This document shows, in pieces, positions 35,696 through 44,253 of a stretch of 49,139 nt of DNA. The stretch is from the NCBI GenBank assembly GCA_903944085.1, contig CAJAQO010000227.1, forward strand, positions 1 to 49,139, read 5' to 3'. Origin of the DNA: an uncultured Verrucomicrobia subdivision 3 bacterium (lineage in GTDB: Bacteria > Verrucomicrobiota > Verrucomicrobiia > Limisphaerales > UBA11358). The position numbers and the translations under genes were made by a program. Each line of letters opens with the position of its first letter. Within the stretch, counting starts at the first letter, position 1. A model generated the notes under the pieces. The model was not told the origin of the DNA, did not search any database, and saw only the letters and a list, made by a program, of their open reading frames with translations.

Positions 35696-35989
35696 ACGAC
35701 GTCGGACACACAAGTCCAGTCGTCGGCAGGCACGGAAAATGCGTCCGGATGAAAAGTGCAGTCGTCGGCGAGCATTTAAGATAGGTCGGAGACAAAAACG
35801 CAGTCGTAGTTGAGCATGTAAAATACGTCGGAGCTTAAAATACAGTCGTCGGCAGGCGGATTTAATAGGTCGGAGCGTGAAATCCAGTCGTCGGCGGGCA
35901 TATAAACTACGTCGGAGGCACACGGCAACACACCGGAGCCATCAGCGAATACGCCGGAACCGCGAAAACATACGTCGGCAGGGCGGGAC
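35696..35989. repeat. tandem array, fourteen 21-bp half-units in a 42-bp alternation
   Basis: Units fall every 21 bp from 35696 to 35969, with GTCGG (or a close variant such as CCGG) at a fixed place in nearly all of them. Alternate units differ: one type begins CAGTCGTCGGCRGGCAT (35717, 35759, 35801, 35843, 35885), the other reads roughly AATACGTCGGAG (35738, 35780, 35822, 35864, 35906), so the higher-order period is 42 bp. The last three units (35927, 35948, 35969) are more divergent. On the minus strand one frame is open through the array (35675-35923), encoding a very basic 14-residue repeat and ending in ATGA over the regulator's ATG. There are no unique spacers, so it is not CRISPR. Confidence 0.9.
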
Positions 35990-36130
35990 GATGGCAAAGT
36001 GGGGTCAAAGCCGATGCCGGGCACCGGCGGCGACCCGTTCCGAAGCCAATCCAGTGCGGGCGGATGAAGACGCTGGTGTTTTTCTTGGCGGACAACGACC
36101 AAGGCAAAGCCGAGAAATTGAAATGGTTCA

Positions 36131-36285
36131 GCGACCGCCCTCATCCCGGCCTTCTTCCCCAAGGAGAAGGGGAAACGCGCGCCACGTTTTTGGAAAAAGG
36201 AGCGGCAGGATTGGCCGGACGGGTTTCCGGGCCACCGAAATTTTGCGCCGGTTGTCCTCTCCTTGGGGAGAGGAAACAGGTGCGG
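36131..36285. repeat. interspersed palindromic element (CCCCAAGGAGA type)
   Basis: CCCCAAGGAGA at 36157-36167 and TCTCCTTGGGG at 36258-36268 are perfect 11-bp inverted repeats, each within its own short hairpin (for example CCTCTCC with GGAGAGG). This resembles intergenic palindromes beginning CCCTCATCCCGGCC seen in many bacteria. With the neighbouring REP-like copy it explains the gene-free stretch 35990-36538. Confidence 0.55.
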
Positions 36286-36333
36286 GAGGACGTCCAACTA
36301 ATCGGGCAGGTTGCGGCTCGAATGGATGTGCTC

Positions 36334-36438
36334 CTGACAATAGCCCAGCCATTCATGGCTGGGGATTGCGCCGTGCGAAAGGGAAAAGTCCCGCACGGGA
36401 CGGCAGAAAAGTTCTTTCTTCCCGGACGGGACTCTGGC
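36334..36438. repeat. REP-like element, copy 1
   Basis: About 105 bp closely matching 49030-49134. It contains three hairpins: CCCAGCCAT with ATGGCTGGG, GTCCCG with CGGGAC, and a further GTCCCGG-like pair (TCCCGG, then GACGGGAC). Such multi-hairpin repeats are the kind mobilised by REP-associated tyrosine transposases (RAYT, IS200-like), but no transposase is in the window. Confidence 0.82.
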
Positions 36439-36538
36439 GTTGGGTTGGCCGCAGACCCACGACTGAAACTGTGGGGTGCTATTTTCACCGGATAATTTGG
36501 GATGGACACCCGACGGCGGCAGGCACAAGTTTTTCGGT

Positions 36539-36970
36539 GTGCCAAAAAGAAAACTGCTCTGGGCAGCGACCATTTGCTTCGCAGGAGTTTTAATCTGCCT
36601 CGTAGCCGTCAATGTCATGCATGATCCAGAGAAAGAAGCCCCGTTATGGATTACTCACTGGTCTGCTGCACTCCGGCAATGCCATTCATTGGAGGAAATT
36701 CATGCGCTTTCCGTGAAAGCTAATCGTTCAATTTACACAAGAAATCTCCCGGACGGTTCTTGGGTCGCTGCTGTTAATGAATATAATTGCAGCGATGGAG
36801 CAGGTTTTAATACAGCAGTGTTTTGCGACAGCACCGGCAGGATTCAGGTAGATAGATCGCACCACTTTTGTGGTTTTGAAGGCTTGAATGCTGACCTATC
36901 GCGAGTGACAGCAACTTCGCTTCGTGATTTTTATACGGCTCTGCCTTGCCGTCTCACTGAATCACGATGA
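36539..36970 (+). CDS. hypothetical single-TM protein, AT-richer than its surroundings
   Basis: This protein of about 143 residues was not recognised. A GTG at 36539 gives VPKRKLLWAATICFAGVLIC, a basic N-terminus and one TM segment or signal anchor. An extracytoplasmic part follows with four Cys (RQCHSLEEIH, EYNCSDGAGF, AVFCDSTGRI, HHFCGFEG). A longer ATG start at 36476 would run into repeat sequence and is less likely. Codon use is visibly more AT-rich than neighbours, which suggests horizontal acquisition. It lies between REP-like repeats and the hicBA scar. Confidence 0.6.
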   Translation: MPKRKLLWAATICFAGVLICLVAVNVMHDPEKEAPLWITHWSAALRQCHSLEEIHALSVKANRSIYTRNLPDGSWVAAVNEYNCSDGAGFNTAVFCDSTGRIQVDRSHHFCGFEGLNADLSRVTATSLRDFYTALPCRLTESR

Positions 36971-37012
36971 GCCTGCGAAGCTTAAACCCACATATTCTGT
37001 TCGCCGGTGATT

Positions 37013-37036
37013 TATTCCCACTCAATGGTGCCCGGC
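37013..37036 (-). other. guaA 3'-end duplicate (putative attachment-site scar)
   Basis: This 24-bp segment repeats the last 24 bp of guaA (37517-37540) in direct orientation, with 22 of 24 identical. On the minus strand it still reads PGTIEWE and then a stop codon, i.e. the C-terminus of GMP synthase. The repeats are 504 bp apart and enclose exactly the hicBA pair; the last base overlaps the hicA stop codon. The 3' end of guaA is an established integration site for genomic islands. Confidence 0.75.
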
Positions 37037-37251
37037 TAAAGCAGCGCCGCAAATTCTTCCACGGTCATTCCAGCCTGTTCGATCATGCCTTTGAGCGTGC
37101 CGGGCTTGATGGGTTTGTGCTGCGGCACCACCACGGTGCGCTCGCCTTGGCGCATGATGAGATGGGAGCCGGTTTGCCGCAGGGTTTCGTAGCCGGCGCG
37201 CCGCAAAGCACGAACAGCTTCGGAGCCGTTCACGTCGCGAGGAACTTTCAT
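37036..37251 (-). CDS. hicA: HicA-family toxin (mRNA interferase)
   Basis: This 71-residue HicA-type toxin has a dsRBD-like fold and cleaves mRNA in ribosome-independent fashion. Family features are VRALRRAGYETLRQTGSHLI with the catalytic His in GSHLIM, and VVVPQHKPIKPGTLKGMIEQ. Its ATG overlaps the antitoxin stop by 4 bp. It lies downstream of hicB, the reverse of the classical hicA-hicB order but common. Confidence 0.93.
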   Translation of the reverse strand: MKVPRDVNGSEAVRALRRAGYETLRQTGSHLIMRQGERTVVVPQHKPIKPGTLKGMIEQAGMTVEEFAALL

Positions 37252-37469
37252 GCCAGCACCAAAGCCGGGTCTTCCAAGAAATGCAACCGGACGCGCTTGG
37301 GATGCTGGCCCGGTTCAAAATATCCCTTCACCGCGTCGGTCACCATCTGGTTGAGTTCCTCCAAGGTGTCGCCCTGGGTGGTGATGCCGCCGCGGTCGGC
37401 GTCATCCCAACGCGCCACATAGCCGCCGGTCTCGCGGCAGGGCGTCACTTGAAAAGTGATTTCCTTCAT
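37248..37469 (-). CDS. hicB: HicB-family antitoxin
   Basis: This 73-residue protein begins MKEITFQVTPCRETGGYVAR and contains GGITTQGDTLEELNQMVTDA, the partial RNase H-like HicB antitoxin domain (DUF1902-like). No HTH or ribbon-helix-helix domain follows, so DNA binding is uncertain. The start is the ATG at 37469. It is coupled to hicA by a 4-bp overlap. It lies 47 bp downstream of the guaA stop and could be partly read through from guaA. Confidence 0.9.
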   Translation of the reverse strand: MKEITFQVTPCRETGGYVARWDDADRGGITTQGDTLEELNQMVTDAVKGYFEPGQHPKRVRLHFLEDPALVLA

Positions 37470-37515
37470 GGCTTGAATTTGCTTTGTCCGCCGGCTTTGT
37501 GCAACGAGGAAATGT

Positions 37516-39057
37516 CTATTCCCACTCAATCGTTCCCGGCGGCTTGCTGGTGATGTCGAGGACGCAGCGGTTCACGCCTTTCACCTCGTTGATGATGCGG
37601 CTCGCCAGCTTCTCCAGCAGGTCGTAGGGCAGCTTTACCCAGTCGGCGGTCATGCCGTCCTGCGATTCCACGGCGCGGATGGCGATAGTGTATTCGTAGG
37701 TGCGCTCGTCGCCCATCACGCCCACGCTGCGCACGGGCAACAGCACGGCGAAGCTCTGCCAAATCTTGTAGTAAAGCCCGCTCAATTTCATTTCCTCCAC
37801 GACGATGGCGTCGGCGTTGCGCAAAATTTCGCAGCGCGCGGGCGTCACTTCGCCGAGAATGCGCACGGCCAAGCCGGGGCCGGGGAACGGCTGCCGCCAG
37901 ACGATTTCTTTCGGCACGCCCAGTTCTTCGCCAAGCAGACGGACTTCGTCTTTGAACAAACATTTCAGCGGCTCGACGAGTTTAAACTTCATGTTCTTCG
38001 GCAGGCCACCGACATTGTGATGGCTCTTAATGAGCGCGGAAGGATTCCCGCCAATCGGCACGGACTCGATGACGTCGGGATACAGCGTGCCTTGCGCGAG
38101 AAACTTCGCCTGGCCCACGCGCTTGGTGGCTTCCTGAAAAACTTCGATGAACGTCTTGCCGATGACCTTGCGTTTTTTTTCGGGATCGGTCACGCCCTTG
38201 AGCCGGTCGAGGAACAGCTTGGAGGCATCCTCGTATTGCAGCTTGATCTTGAAATTCTTGCCAAACACCTGTTGGACCACGTCGGCCTCGCGCGCGCGCA
38301 GCAGCCCGTTGTTGACGAAAATGCAGGTGAGCTGGCTGCCAATGGCCTTGTGCAGCAGCGCCGCCGCCACGCTGGAATCCACGCCGCCGCTCAAGCCGAG
38401 CACGACGTGTTCCTTGCCGACTTGCGCGCGGATTTCCTCGACCGCCTGCTCGACGTAATTGCGCATCGTCCAATCTTTGCCGCAGCCGCAGACACCGTGA
38501 ACGAAATTGGAAATGATTTCCTTGCCGCGCGGCGTGTGGACCACTTCCGGATGGAATTGCAGGCCGAAAAACTTCTTCTCCCGGTTTTCAATCGCCGCGA
38601 ATTCGGAATTTTCCGTGCCGGCCACGGGCTTGAAGCCGGCGGGAATTTTCGTGAGCTTGTCGCCGTGCGAATTCCAGACCTGCAGCGAGCGCGGCAATTT
38701 GGCAAAGAGCGCGCACGAACCGTCTTTCACCGTCAGCGTGCCTTTGCCGTATTCGCGCTTGAGGCCTTTCTCGACTTTGCCGCCGAGAAATTGCGCGAAG
38801 AGTTGCACGCCAAAGCAAACACCCAGCACCGGCACGCCGAGCGCGAAAATATTTTTGTCCGGCAGCGGCGCGTCCTTCGCGTAAACGCTCGACGGCCCGC
38901 CCGACAAAATAATGCCGCTCGGCTTCATCGCCGCGATTTCCGTCGCGGGCGTGTTGAAATGGATGATGACGGAATAGACGTTGCACTCGCGCACGCGCCG
39001 GGCGATGACCTGCGTGTATTGCGAGCCGAAATCGAGGATGACAATTTTTTCAGACAT
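37516..39057 (-). CDS. guaA: GMP synthase (glutamine-hydrolysing)
   Basis: This 513-residue enzyme converts XMP to GMP using glutamine and ATP. The class I amidotransferase domain (about 1-195) has the nucleophile C81 in VLGVCFGVQ and the His in [10 protein letters not shown]. The ATP pyrophosphatase P-loop [14 protein letters not shown] and the C-terminal dimerisation domain ending PPGTIEWE follow. The start is the ATG at 39057 ([13 protein letters not shown]). A further-upstream in-frame start would add 12 unlikely residues. Its 3' end matches the scar at 37013-37036, consistent with use as an integration site. Confidence 0.98.
   Translation of the reverse strand: MSEKIVILDFGSQYTQVIARRVRECNVYSVIIHFNTPATEIAAMKPSGIILSGGPSSVYAKDAPLPDKNIFALGVPVLGVCFGVQLFAQFLGGKVEKGLKREYGKGTLTVKDGSCALFAKLPRSLQVWNSHGDKLTKIPAGFKPVAGTENSEFAAIENREKKFFGLQFHPEVVHTPRGKEIISNFVHGVCGCGKDWTMRNYVEQAVEEIRAQVGKEHVVLGLSGGVDSSVAAALLHKAIGSQLTCIFVNNGLLRAREADVVQQVFGKNFKIKLQYEDASKLFLDRLKGVTDPEKKRKVIGKTFIEVFQEATKRVGQAKFLAQGTLYPDVIESVPIGGNPSALIKSHHNVGGLPKNMKFKLVEPLKCLFKDEVRLLGEELGVPKEIVWRQPFPGPGLAVRILGEVTPARCEILRNADAIVVEEMKLSGLYYKIWQSFAVLLPVRSVGVMGDERTYEYTIAIRAVESQDGMTADWVKLPYDLLEKLASRIINEVKGVNRCVLDITSKPPGTIEWE
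37517..37540 (-). other. guaA 3'-end copy of the 24-bp direct repeat
   Basis: The segment begins TATTCCCACTCAAT and ends CCCGGC on the plus strand, and it encodes the C-terminal PGTIEWE of GuaA. It is the intact-gene partner of the scar at 37013-37036, differing at two positions. Confidence 0.75.
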
Positions 39058-39147
39058 GACGAAAAATTGATTTTTCCCGCTGGCGCGGCGCATGGCGAGC
39101 GAAAAATGTTTTTATCCGTTTCAATCTCGGCTAATAAACGGGGCGTC

Positions 39148-40824
39148 ATGCTGAACCGAATCCGCCGCTGGCTGGCGGCACATCCTTACGCGACGCTCAC
39201 CTTGCTGGTCGTTGCCATGCTCGGCCCGTTTCTCGCCAAGCCGTTCAACATTGACGATCCGCTCTTTCTTTGGGAGGCGCACCAGATTCAGGCCCATCCG
39301 GGCGATCCTTTTGGCTTCGACGTCAACTGGTATTCCTCCATCACGCCGATGACGGTCGCCACAGAAAATCCGCCGGTGGCATCCTATTTCATCGCCGTGG
39401 CCGCGGCGGTTTTGGGCTGGAGTGAACTGGCGTTGCACTTCGCCTTTCTGCTGCCCGCGCTGGCCGTGGTGCTGGGAACCTACCGGCTGGCGCGGCGGTT
39501 TTGCGAATGGCCCCTGCTCGCGGCGGGCGCGACGCTGTGCATGCCGGTCTTTCCGGTGTCAAGTTCCACGGTCATGTGCGACGTGCTCATGCTCGCATTT
39601 TGGGTCTGGGCGGTGGTGTTTTGGGTCGAAGGCATGGAACGCGAAAATTTTCGGCAATTGTCCTTCGCCGGTTTGTTGATCGCGCTGTCCACGCTGACAA
39701 AATATTATGGCGTGTGCCTCTTGCCGCTGCTGGTCGCCTACAGCCTGGCGGACAAACGCCGCTTCGGCCGCTGGATCGCGTGCTTGCTCATTCCGCTCGC
39801 CGCGATATGCGCCTACCAATGGCTCACCCGCGCGCTGTATGGCCGGGCCATGATAACCGAAACCGTCGGCTTCACGTCGTTCGCCAAGGGCATCGTCGGC
39901 GTTTCCTATTTCACCTCCAGCCTGCTGGCGCTCACCTACACCGGCGGCTGCGTGGCGGTCGCCGCATTTTTCACACCGCTGCTGTGGCGGTCGCGCAGCC
40001 TGATGTTTTTTTCGGGCTGCGCGATTTTGGCCGCCGCCGCCATTTGCCTGCAAAACGGCTTGTTGCGGCCCGGCATTCCACTCGTGGGTGCGTCCCGAAT
40101 TTTTGCCGAAACACAAACCGTTTTTTGGGCGGTCGGCGGCGTGGCCGTGCTGGCGCTGGCGGTCGCGGATGTCTGGAAACGGCGCGACGCCAAGTCCGCG
40201 CTGCTATTTTTGTGGGTGTTCGGAACTTTCACGTTCGCCGCCTTTTTCAACTGGACGGTGAACGGCCGCTCCATTTTGCCGCTGGTTCCGGCCGTGGGAA
40301 TTTTACTCGCCCGCCGCCTCGGCGAAAAAGTTCTGGCTGGCCGAACGGCTTGGACGCCAGGCGTGGCCGTTTGCCTGGCGGCCAGCGCGGCGCTGTCGTT
40401 TTTAATCACGCGTTCAGATTATCTCCTCGCCGTGGCGGTGCGCCAAAGCGCCCGCGAAACCTTTGCCAAATACGGCCACGGCCGCGCAGCCTTTTGGTAT
40501 GAAGGCCACTGGGGTTTCCAATATTACATGGATTTGTTCGGCGCCGCGGCGCTGGACATGCAGCATCCCGCGCTCAAGGTCGGCGACCACCTCGCCGTGC
40601 CGCTGCACAACTGTTTTATTTTCGAGCCCAAATCGGAGGCGGCGGAGGTAGCGGAAGTGATCACGGTGCAAGGACCGAAGTGGCTCACCACCTGGAGCGC
40701 GGATGTCGGCGCCGGTTTTTATTCGTTTCCGGGACCGATGCCATTTGCCTTTGGCCATGTCCCGGCGGAAAATGTAGCTGTGTATGTCTGGAAAACCAAC
40801 TCGCCCCCGCCGGCCAAGAATTGA
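39148..40824 (+). CDS. ArnT/PMT-like glycosyltransferase (GT-C fold)
   Basis: This 558-residue integral membrane protein has about 10-12 TM segments. TM1 is followed by the loop FNIDDPLFLWEAHQIQAHPG with DDP acidic residues, like the catalytic DE/DD loop of dolichyl-phosphate mannosyltransferase (GT39/GT83) enzymes. VATENPPVASYFIAV and LSTLTKYYGVCLLPLL are also typical. It would transfer a sugar from a polyprenyl-phosphate carrier to protein or lipid on the outer face of the inner membrane. The start is the ATG at 39148, divergent from guaA with a 90-bp gap. The longer open frame upstream is antisense to guaA and not coding. Confidence 0.88.
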   Translation: MLNRIRRWLAAHPYATLTLLVVAMLGPFLAKPFNIDDPLFLWEAHQIQAHPGDPFGFDVNWYSSITPMTVATENPPVASYFIAVAAAVLGWSELALHFAFLLPALAVVLGTYRLARRFCEWPLLAAGATLCMPVFPVSSSTVMCDVLMLAFWVWAVVFWVEGMERENFRQLSFAGLLIALSTLTKYYGVCLLPLLVAYSLADKRRFGRWIACLLIPLAAICAYQWLTRALYGRAMITETVGFTSFAKGIVGVSYFTSSLLALTYTGGCVAVAAFFTPLLWRSRSLMFFSGCAILAAAAICLQNGLLRPGIPLVGASRIFAETQTVFWAVGGVAVLALAVADVWKRRDAKSALLFLWVFGTFTFAAFFNWTVNGRSILPLVPAVGILLARRLGEKVLAGRTAWTPGVAVCLAASAALSFLITRSDYLLAVAVRQSARETFAKYGHGRAAFWYEGHWGFQYYMDLFGAAALDMQHPALKVGDHLAVPLHNCFIFEPKSEAAEVAEVITVQGPKWLTTWSADVGAGFYSFPGPMPFAFGHVPAENVAVYVWKTNSPPPAKN

Positions 40825-40884
40825 GCGCGCAGCGGCCGGCAACTTCCATTTGCCTTCAATGATTGATTCCGATACAAAGCGCAA

Positions 40885-41496
40885 ATGAAACTTTCCGAAT
40901 GCCAGGCCGCCGCGCCCCGGGGTTTCTCGCTGATTGAAATGATCATCACGCTGGCGCTGATGATCGTCATGACGGTGATGATGTTTGGCTTCGGCTCGGC
41001 CAGCCACCAGCGCTCGCAGAAAAAATTGTGCGCCGACAATCTGCAAAAAATTTATCTCGCGCTGCAAATTTACGCGAACGATTTCAGAGGTGCGCTGCCG
41101 CAAAAAACCAACGCCGTCACGTCTGAAGAAGTTTTGGACGAGCTCGTGCCCAAATACTCGGCGGACACGTCCATCTTCATCTGCCCGGGCGGACGCGATT
41201 CACAGATTCCTTCCGGCGAACTGCTCCGCAATCACAAAATCAGCTACGCCTATTTCATGGGCCGCCGGCTCGACGCGCCGCAAAGTCCGCTGCTGTCCGA
41301 CCGGCAGATTGACACCGAGCCGAAACGCGCGGGGGAATTTGTTTTTTCGCAAAATGGCAATCCGCCCGGCAACAATCATCACAAATACGGCGGCAATTTT
41401 CTGATGGGCGACGGCAGCGTGCAGTTCAGCCCGCCACAACTGACGTTTTCGCTCGCCGCCGTGCCAGGCGTCGTGCTATTGAATCCCAAACCCTAG
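40885..41496 (+). CDS. prepilin-type pseudopilin (GspG/H-like)
   Basis: This 203-residue secreted pseudopilin has leader MKLSECQAAAPRG and class III cleavage site G-FSLIE, followed by the hydrophobic helix MIITLALMIVMTVMMFGFG. The C-terminal domain contains CADNLQKIYLALQIYANDFR and NHHKYGGNFLMGDGSVQFSP, features of the Verrucomicrobia/Planctomycetes prepilin-like (DUF1559/H-X9-DG-related) proteins. A prepilin peptidase is not in the window. It is 60 bp downstream of the glycosyltransferase and 6 bp upstream of the zinc-finger/PQQ gene, so the three are likely co-transcribed. Confidence 0.88.
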   Translation: MKLSECQAAAPRGFSLIEMIITLALMIVMTVMMFGFGSASHQRSQKKLCADNLQKIYLALQIYANDFRGALPQKTNAVTSEEVLDELVPKYSADTSIFICPGGRDSQIPSGELLRNHKISYAYFMGRRLDAPQSPLLSDRQIDTEPKRAGEFVFSQNGNPPGNNHHKYGGNFLMGDGSVQFSPPQLTFSLAAVPGVVLLNPKP

Positions 41497-41502
41497 CGCA
41501 CC

Positions 41503-43800
41503 ATGAAAATCCAATGTTCCTGCGGCGCGAAATACGCGTTTGACGCCACGCCGGAAATGCTCCAAAACCCGGTGAAGTTTGTTTGCCCAAGCTGCGGCTT
41601 GGACTCATCGGAATTTGTCAACCAGCTCATCCGGGAGGAATTTGGCGGCCAAATTCCGCCGCCGCCGCGCGCCGCCGCGCCCGCCGCCCCGCGCCTGAAA
41701 ATTTCCCTCGAAGAAACCCGGCCGGCCCCACCGGCGGCGGCCCCGGCGACTTCCAAATTTTGCGCCAAGCATCCGCGCGAACGCGTCACGGAAAAATGCG
41801 CTGTCTGCGGAAAACCAATTTGCCTGAAATGCCTGGAGCTGTTCGGCTATTTTTGCTCGCCGCTGTGCAAGGGCAAGGCCGATGCGCAAAATCTGGACGT
41901 GCCGATATACGAAGGCCGCAAAGATGTGGTCGAGGCGAAATTCTGGCGCAAAACCGGGCGGATCATCGGCGCGCTCGGCACCGTCGTGGCGTTGGCGCTG
42001 GGCGCGTGGACATGGTATGCGTGGTTTGGCTCCGTGCCGCATCCGTATTTTTCCGTGCGCTTTGACGACACCGACCGCGCCTACTCTGGCCGCTCGCAGC
42101 TGGTCGGCAACGAGCAGTTGGTTTTTTTGCACGGCGGCACGCTGGCGCGTTGCGATCTGAAAGCAAAAAAGCAAATTTGGTCGCAGGAATTGATCACGAA
42201 GCAACAGCTCGCCGACGCGATCAAGGCGGCGAACGAGGAAGATGCCCGCGCGAATGAAGGCACCGGTTTCAAGACGCATCGGAGCCAAAGCGATATTGAA
42301 ACTTCGGCGAAACAGATGTTGCAGGCCGAGTTGTCGCTGCGCGTGGCCGGCCAGAATATTTGGGTGGGCAAAGGCGACAAGCTGACGCGTTATGACTGGG
42401 ACACCGGCAAAATTGCGCGCGAAATTTCGCTACCCGAACGCGGCGGCGAACTGGTGGAGAACGGTGACGAACTGCTGATGCTGGGCGCGCAGTCGGTCAC
42501 GCACATCAACCTGGCGAGCGGTGATTCGCGCGTCGAACAATTTGGTCCGCCGGGCGCAGCGGGATTGGCGTCCGCGCAAAATTCAACCACCGGCAGCGGC
42601 ATGCCGGGCACGAGCGTGGACACCGGCAAGCCGCTTGATCCGCAGAAAGTCGAGGCGCAAGCGCAAAACTTAAATCTGCCCGGACGGATCGCGCTGCCCG
42701 CGTTGCTCGCCAACGCCAGTCATGAGCGGCAACTGGAAGCCGCGCTCAAGGATGACATGACGCATCCGCACCCAAAAAATTTAAAAACGCCGGCGGCGGA
42801 AATGGAAAATTTCCAGCTCGTCCCCGGCAAAACCGGTTTTGTGCAATTTTCCACACGGCTGCTGGAAGAACATTTGGTCACCCGTTCGGCGATGAAGGCG
42901 CCGCCGGGAAAATCCGCGCTCAACGGCGATTTGAACGGCACTAAGACGACCGAAGCCGCCAACGAAATCTTGAATGAAATGCAGCGCAACGCCGGTGGCG
43001 ACGTGGTGACGGAGGACGAAAGCCGCTACCAAGTCACGGTGCATTTGCCGGACACCACGAGCGCGTCCGACTGGACCGGTGAAGTGGTCGGCCCGCCGCA
43101 ATTGCTCGTGCTGAAAACGGTCAACGTGGTCGCAGCGGGCAAGTCGGTCGTCGTGCTCGACAAGGCGAATAAAAAACTCTGGCAGGCCGCGCTCACTTAC
43201 CCGATTGGCGCCGGCGGCGGTGGATTTTTCCGCGAAGAGTCGCAGTTCGGCGAAGGCCCGTGCGCGGAGCGCGGCGACACGCTTTACGTTTTTGACCAGG
43301 CGGTGCTGACGGCGTTTGAATTGAACTCCGGCAACGCGCGCTGGCGGCTGCCGTCCGTCGGCGTGGTCGGTTTATTTTTTGATGACCAGGACAATGTTTA
43401 CGTCAACACCACCAGCGGCAATCCGGACGACATCAAGTATTCACGGCAGATTGACGTCTCCCGCAAAACGGACGCGGTGCTGTTCAAGCTGGAGCCGAAG
43501 ACTGGCAAGACGTTGTGGAGCATCAAACCCGGCGGCTACATTTCCTATCTGTCGGGCAAATTCATTTACACCATCCAGTCATATGATCCGAACCCAAGCG
43601 ACGCCGATGTGATCAACGACATGACCGCCTCGCTGCAAAAACCGCCTTACCTGCGCATCGCGCGCATCCGACCATCCGACGGGCGCATCCTATGGGAACA
43701 TGTGCAGGAACGTGCGCCGATTGACGCGCGCTTCCATGACAATTACATCGAACTGATTTTCAAGCGCGAAGTGCAGTTGCTGCGCTATCTGACGTTTTGA
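41503..43800 (+). CDS. zinc-finger, single-TM, PQQ-like beta-propeller protein
   Basis: This 765-residue protein has two N-terminal zinc-binding parts (CSCGAKYAF and CPSCG at 5-33; CAKHPRERVTEKCAVCGKP then CLKC and CSPLC at about 87-125). A TM segment follows (about 152-172). The large remaining domain has repeats such as GGTLARCDLKAKKQIWSQEL, KSVVVLDKANKKLWQAAL and LTAFELNSGNARWRLP, i.e. PQQ-like propeller blades. The topology would place zinc fingers inside and the propeller outside. The function is unknown; propellers often bind proteins or ligands. It directly follows the pseudopilin gene. Confidence 0.85.
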   Translation: MKIQCSCGAKYAFDATPEMLQNPVKFVCPSCGLDSSEFVNQLIREEFGGQIPPPPRAAAPAAPRLKISLEETRPAPPAAAPATSKFCAKHPRERVTEKCAVCGKPICLKCLELFGYFCSPLCKGKADAQNLDVPIYEGRKDVVEAKFWRKTGRIIGALGTVVALALGAWTWYAWFGSVPHPYFSVRFDDTDRAYSGRSQLVGNEQLVFLHGGTLARCDLKAKKQIWSQELITKQQLADAIKAANEEDARANEGTGFKTHRSQSDIETSAKQMLQAELSLRVAGQNIWVGKGDKLTRYDWDTGKIAREISLPERGGELVENGDELLMLGAQSVTHINLASGDSRVEQFGPPGAAGLASAQNSTTGSGMPGTSVDTGKPLDPQKVEAQAQNLNLPGRIALPALLANASHERQLEAALKDDMTHPHPKNLKTPAAEMENFQLVPGKTGFVQFSTRLLEEHLVTRSAMKAPPGKSALNGDLNGTKTTEAANEILNEMQRNAGGDVVTEDESRYQVTVHLPDTTSASDWTGEVVGPPQLLVLKTVNVVAAGKSVVVLDKANKKLWQAALTYPIGAGGGGFFREESQFGEGPCAERGDTLYVFDQAVLTAFELNSGNARWRLPSVGVVGLFFDDQDNVYVNTTSGNPDDIKYSRQIDVSRKTDAVLFKLEPKTGKTLWSIKPGGYISYLSGKFIYTIQSYDPNPSDADVINDMTASLQKPPYLRIARIRPSDGRILWEHVQERAPIDARFHDNYIELIFKREVQLLRYLTF

Positions 43801-43812
43801 AATCGGAAGCTG

Positions 43813-44166
43813 TTATTGCGCCACCAGCTTCACCTCGCCCTTGACCGCGTCGTAATCGAGTTTGTAGCCGAGGGGCAAATCTGGAATTTTGGCGACGTAT
43901 TTGGGCGTCAATTCGTCCAGGCTCTTGGGATAACGTCCTTCTTGGACATTGAACAACTGCAGCGCCTGATTGAGATACGACACGTCAATCGTCTTGTCCG
44001 CCGTCCGTTTCGCCTGCACCAGTCCGCCCAGATAATCCGCCGCGTTGTTGCTGGCGGATGCCGCCGCCGAATTGGTGCCGGGAGTTGGCGAACTGGAACC
44101 GCTGCCGCAGCCGGCGAGCAAAATGACGGCGAGAGCCGAACTGAAAACGGAGATAAAAAGTTTCAT
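43813..44166 (-). CDS. small lipoprotein with GspG-like C-terminal motif (paralogue A)
   Basis: This 117-residue protein has lipoprotein signal MKLFISVFSSALAVILLAGC with lipobox LAGC. After a Ser/Ala-rich linker, the C-terminal 60 residues read ALQLFNVQEGRYPKSLDELT, then KIPDLPLGYKLDYDAVKGEV. This is the pattern seen at the C-terminus of major pseudopilins (GspG), here without the prepilin helix. It is paralogous to the next gene. The two lie convergent to the PQQ gene. Confidence 0.82.
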   Translation of the reverse strand: MKLFISVFSSALAVILLAGCGSGSSSPTPGTNSAAASASNNAADYLGGLVQAKRTADKTIDVSYLNQALQLFNVQEGRYPKSLDELTPKYVAKIPDLPLGYKLDYDAVKGEVKLVAQ

Positions 44167-44253
44167 GCCCGCAAACTATGCCCGATCACTGGAAAATCAA
44201 AATCCAATTTTTGCGTGGCCCGAAAAGCGCCCGCCGCCCGCTGGCGGGACTTA

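Noticed and set aside
35696-35989. CRISPR array
   Set aside because: Units are contiguous 21-bp repeats with no unique spacers, and no cas genes are nearby.
38017-39147. N-terminal extension of the glycosyltransferase frame by 377 codons
   Set aside because: The extension is antisense to guaA; the ATG at 39148 starts directly before the first membrane segment.
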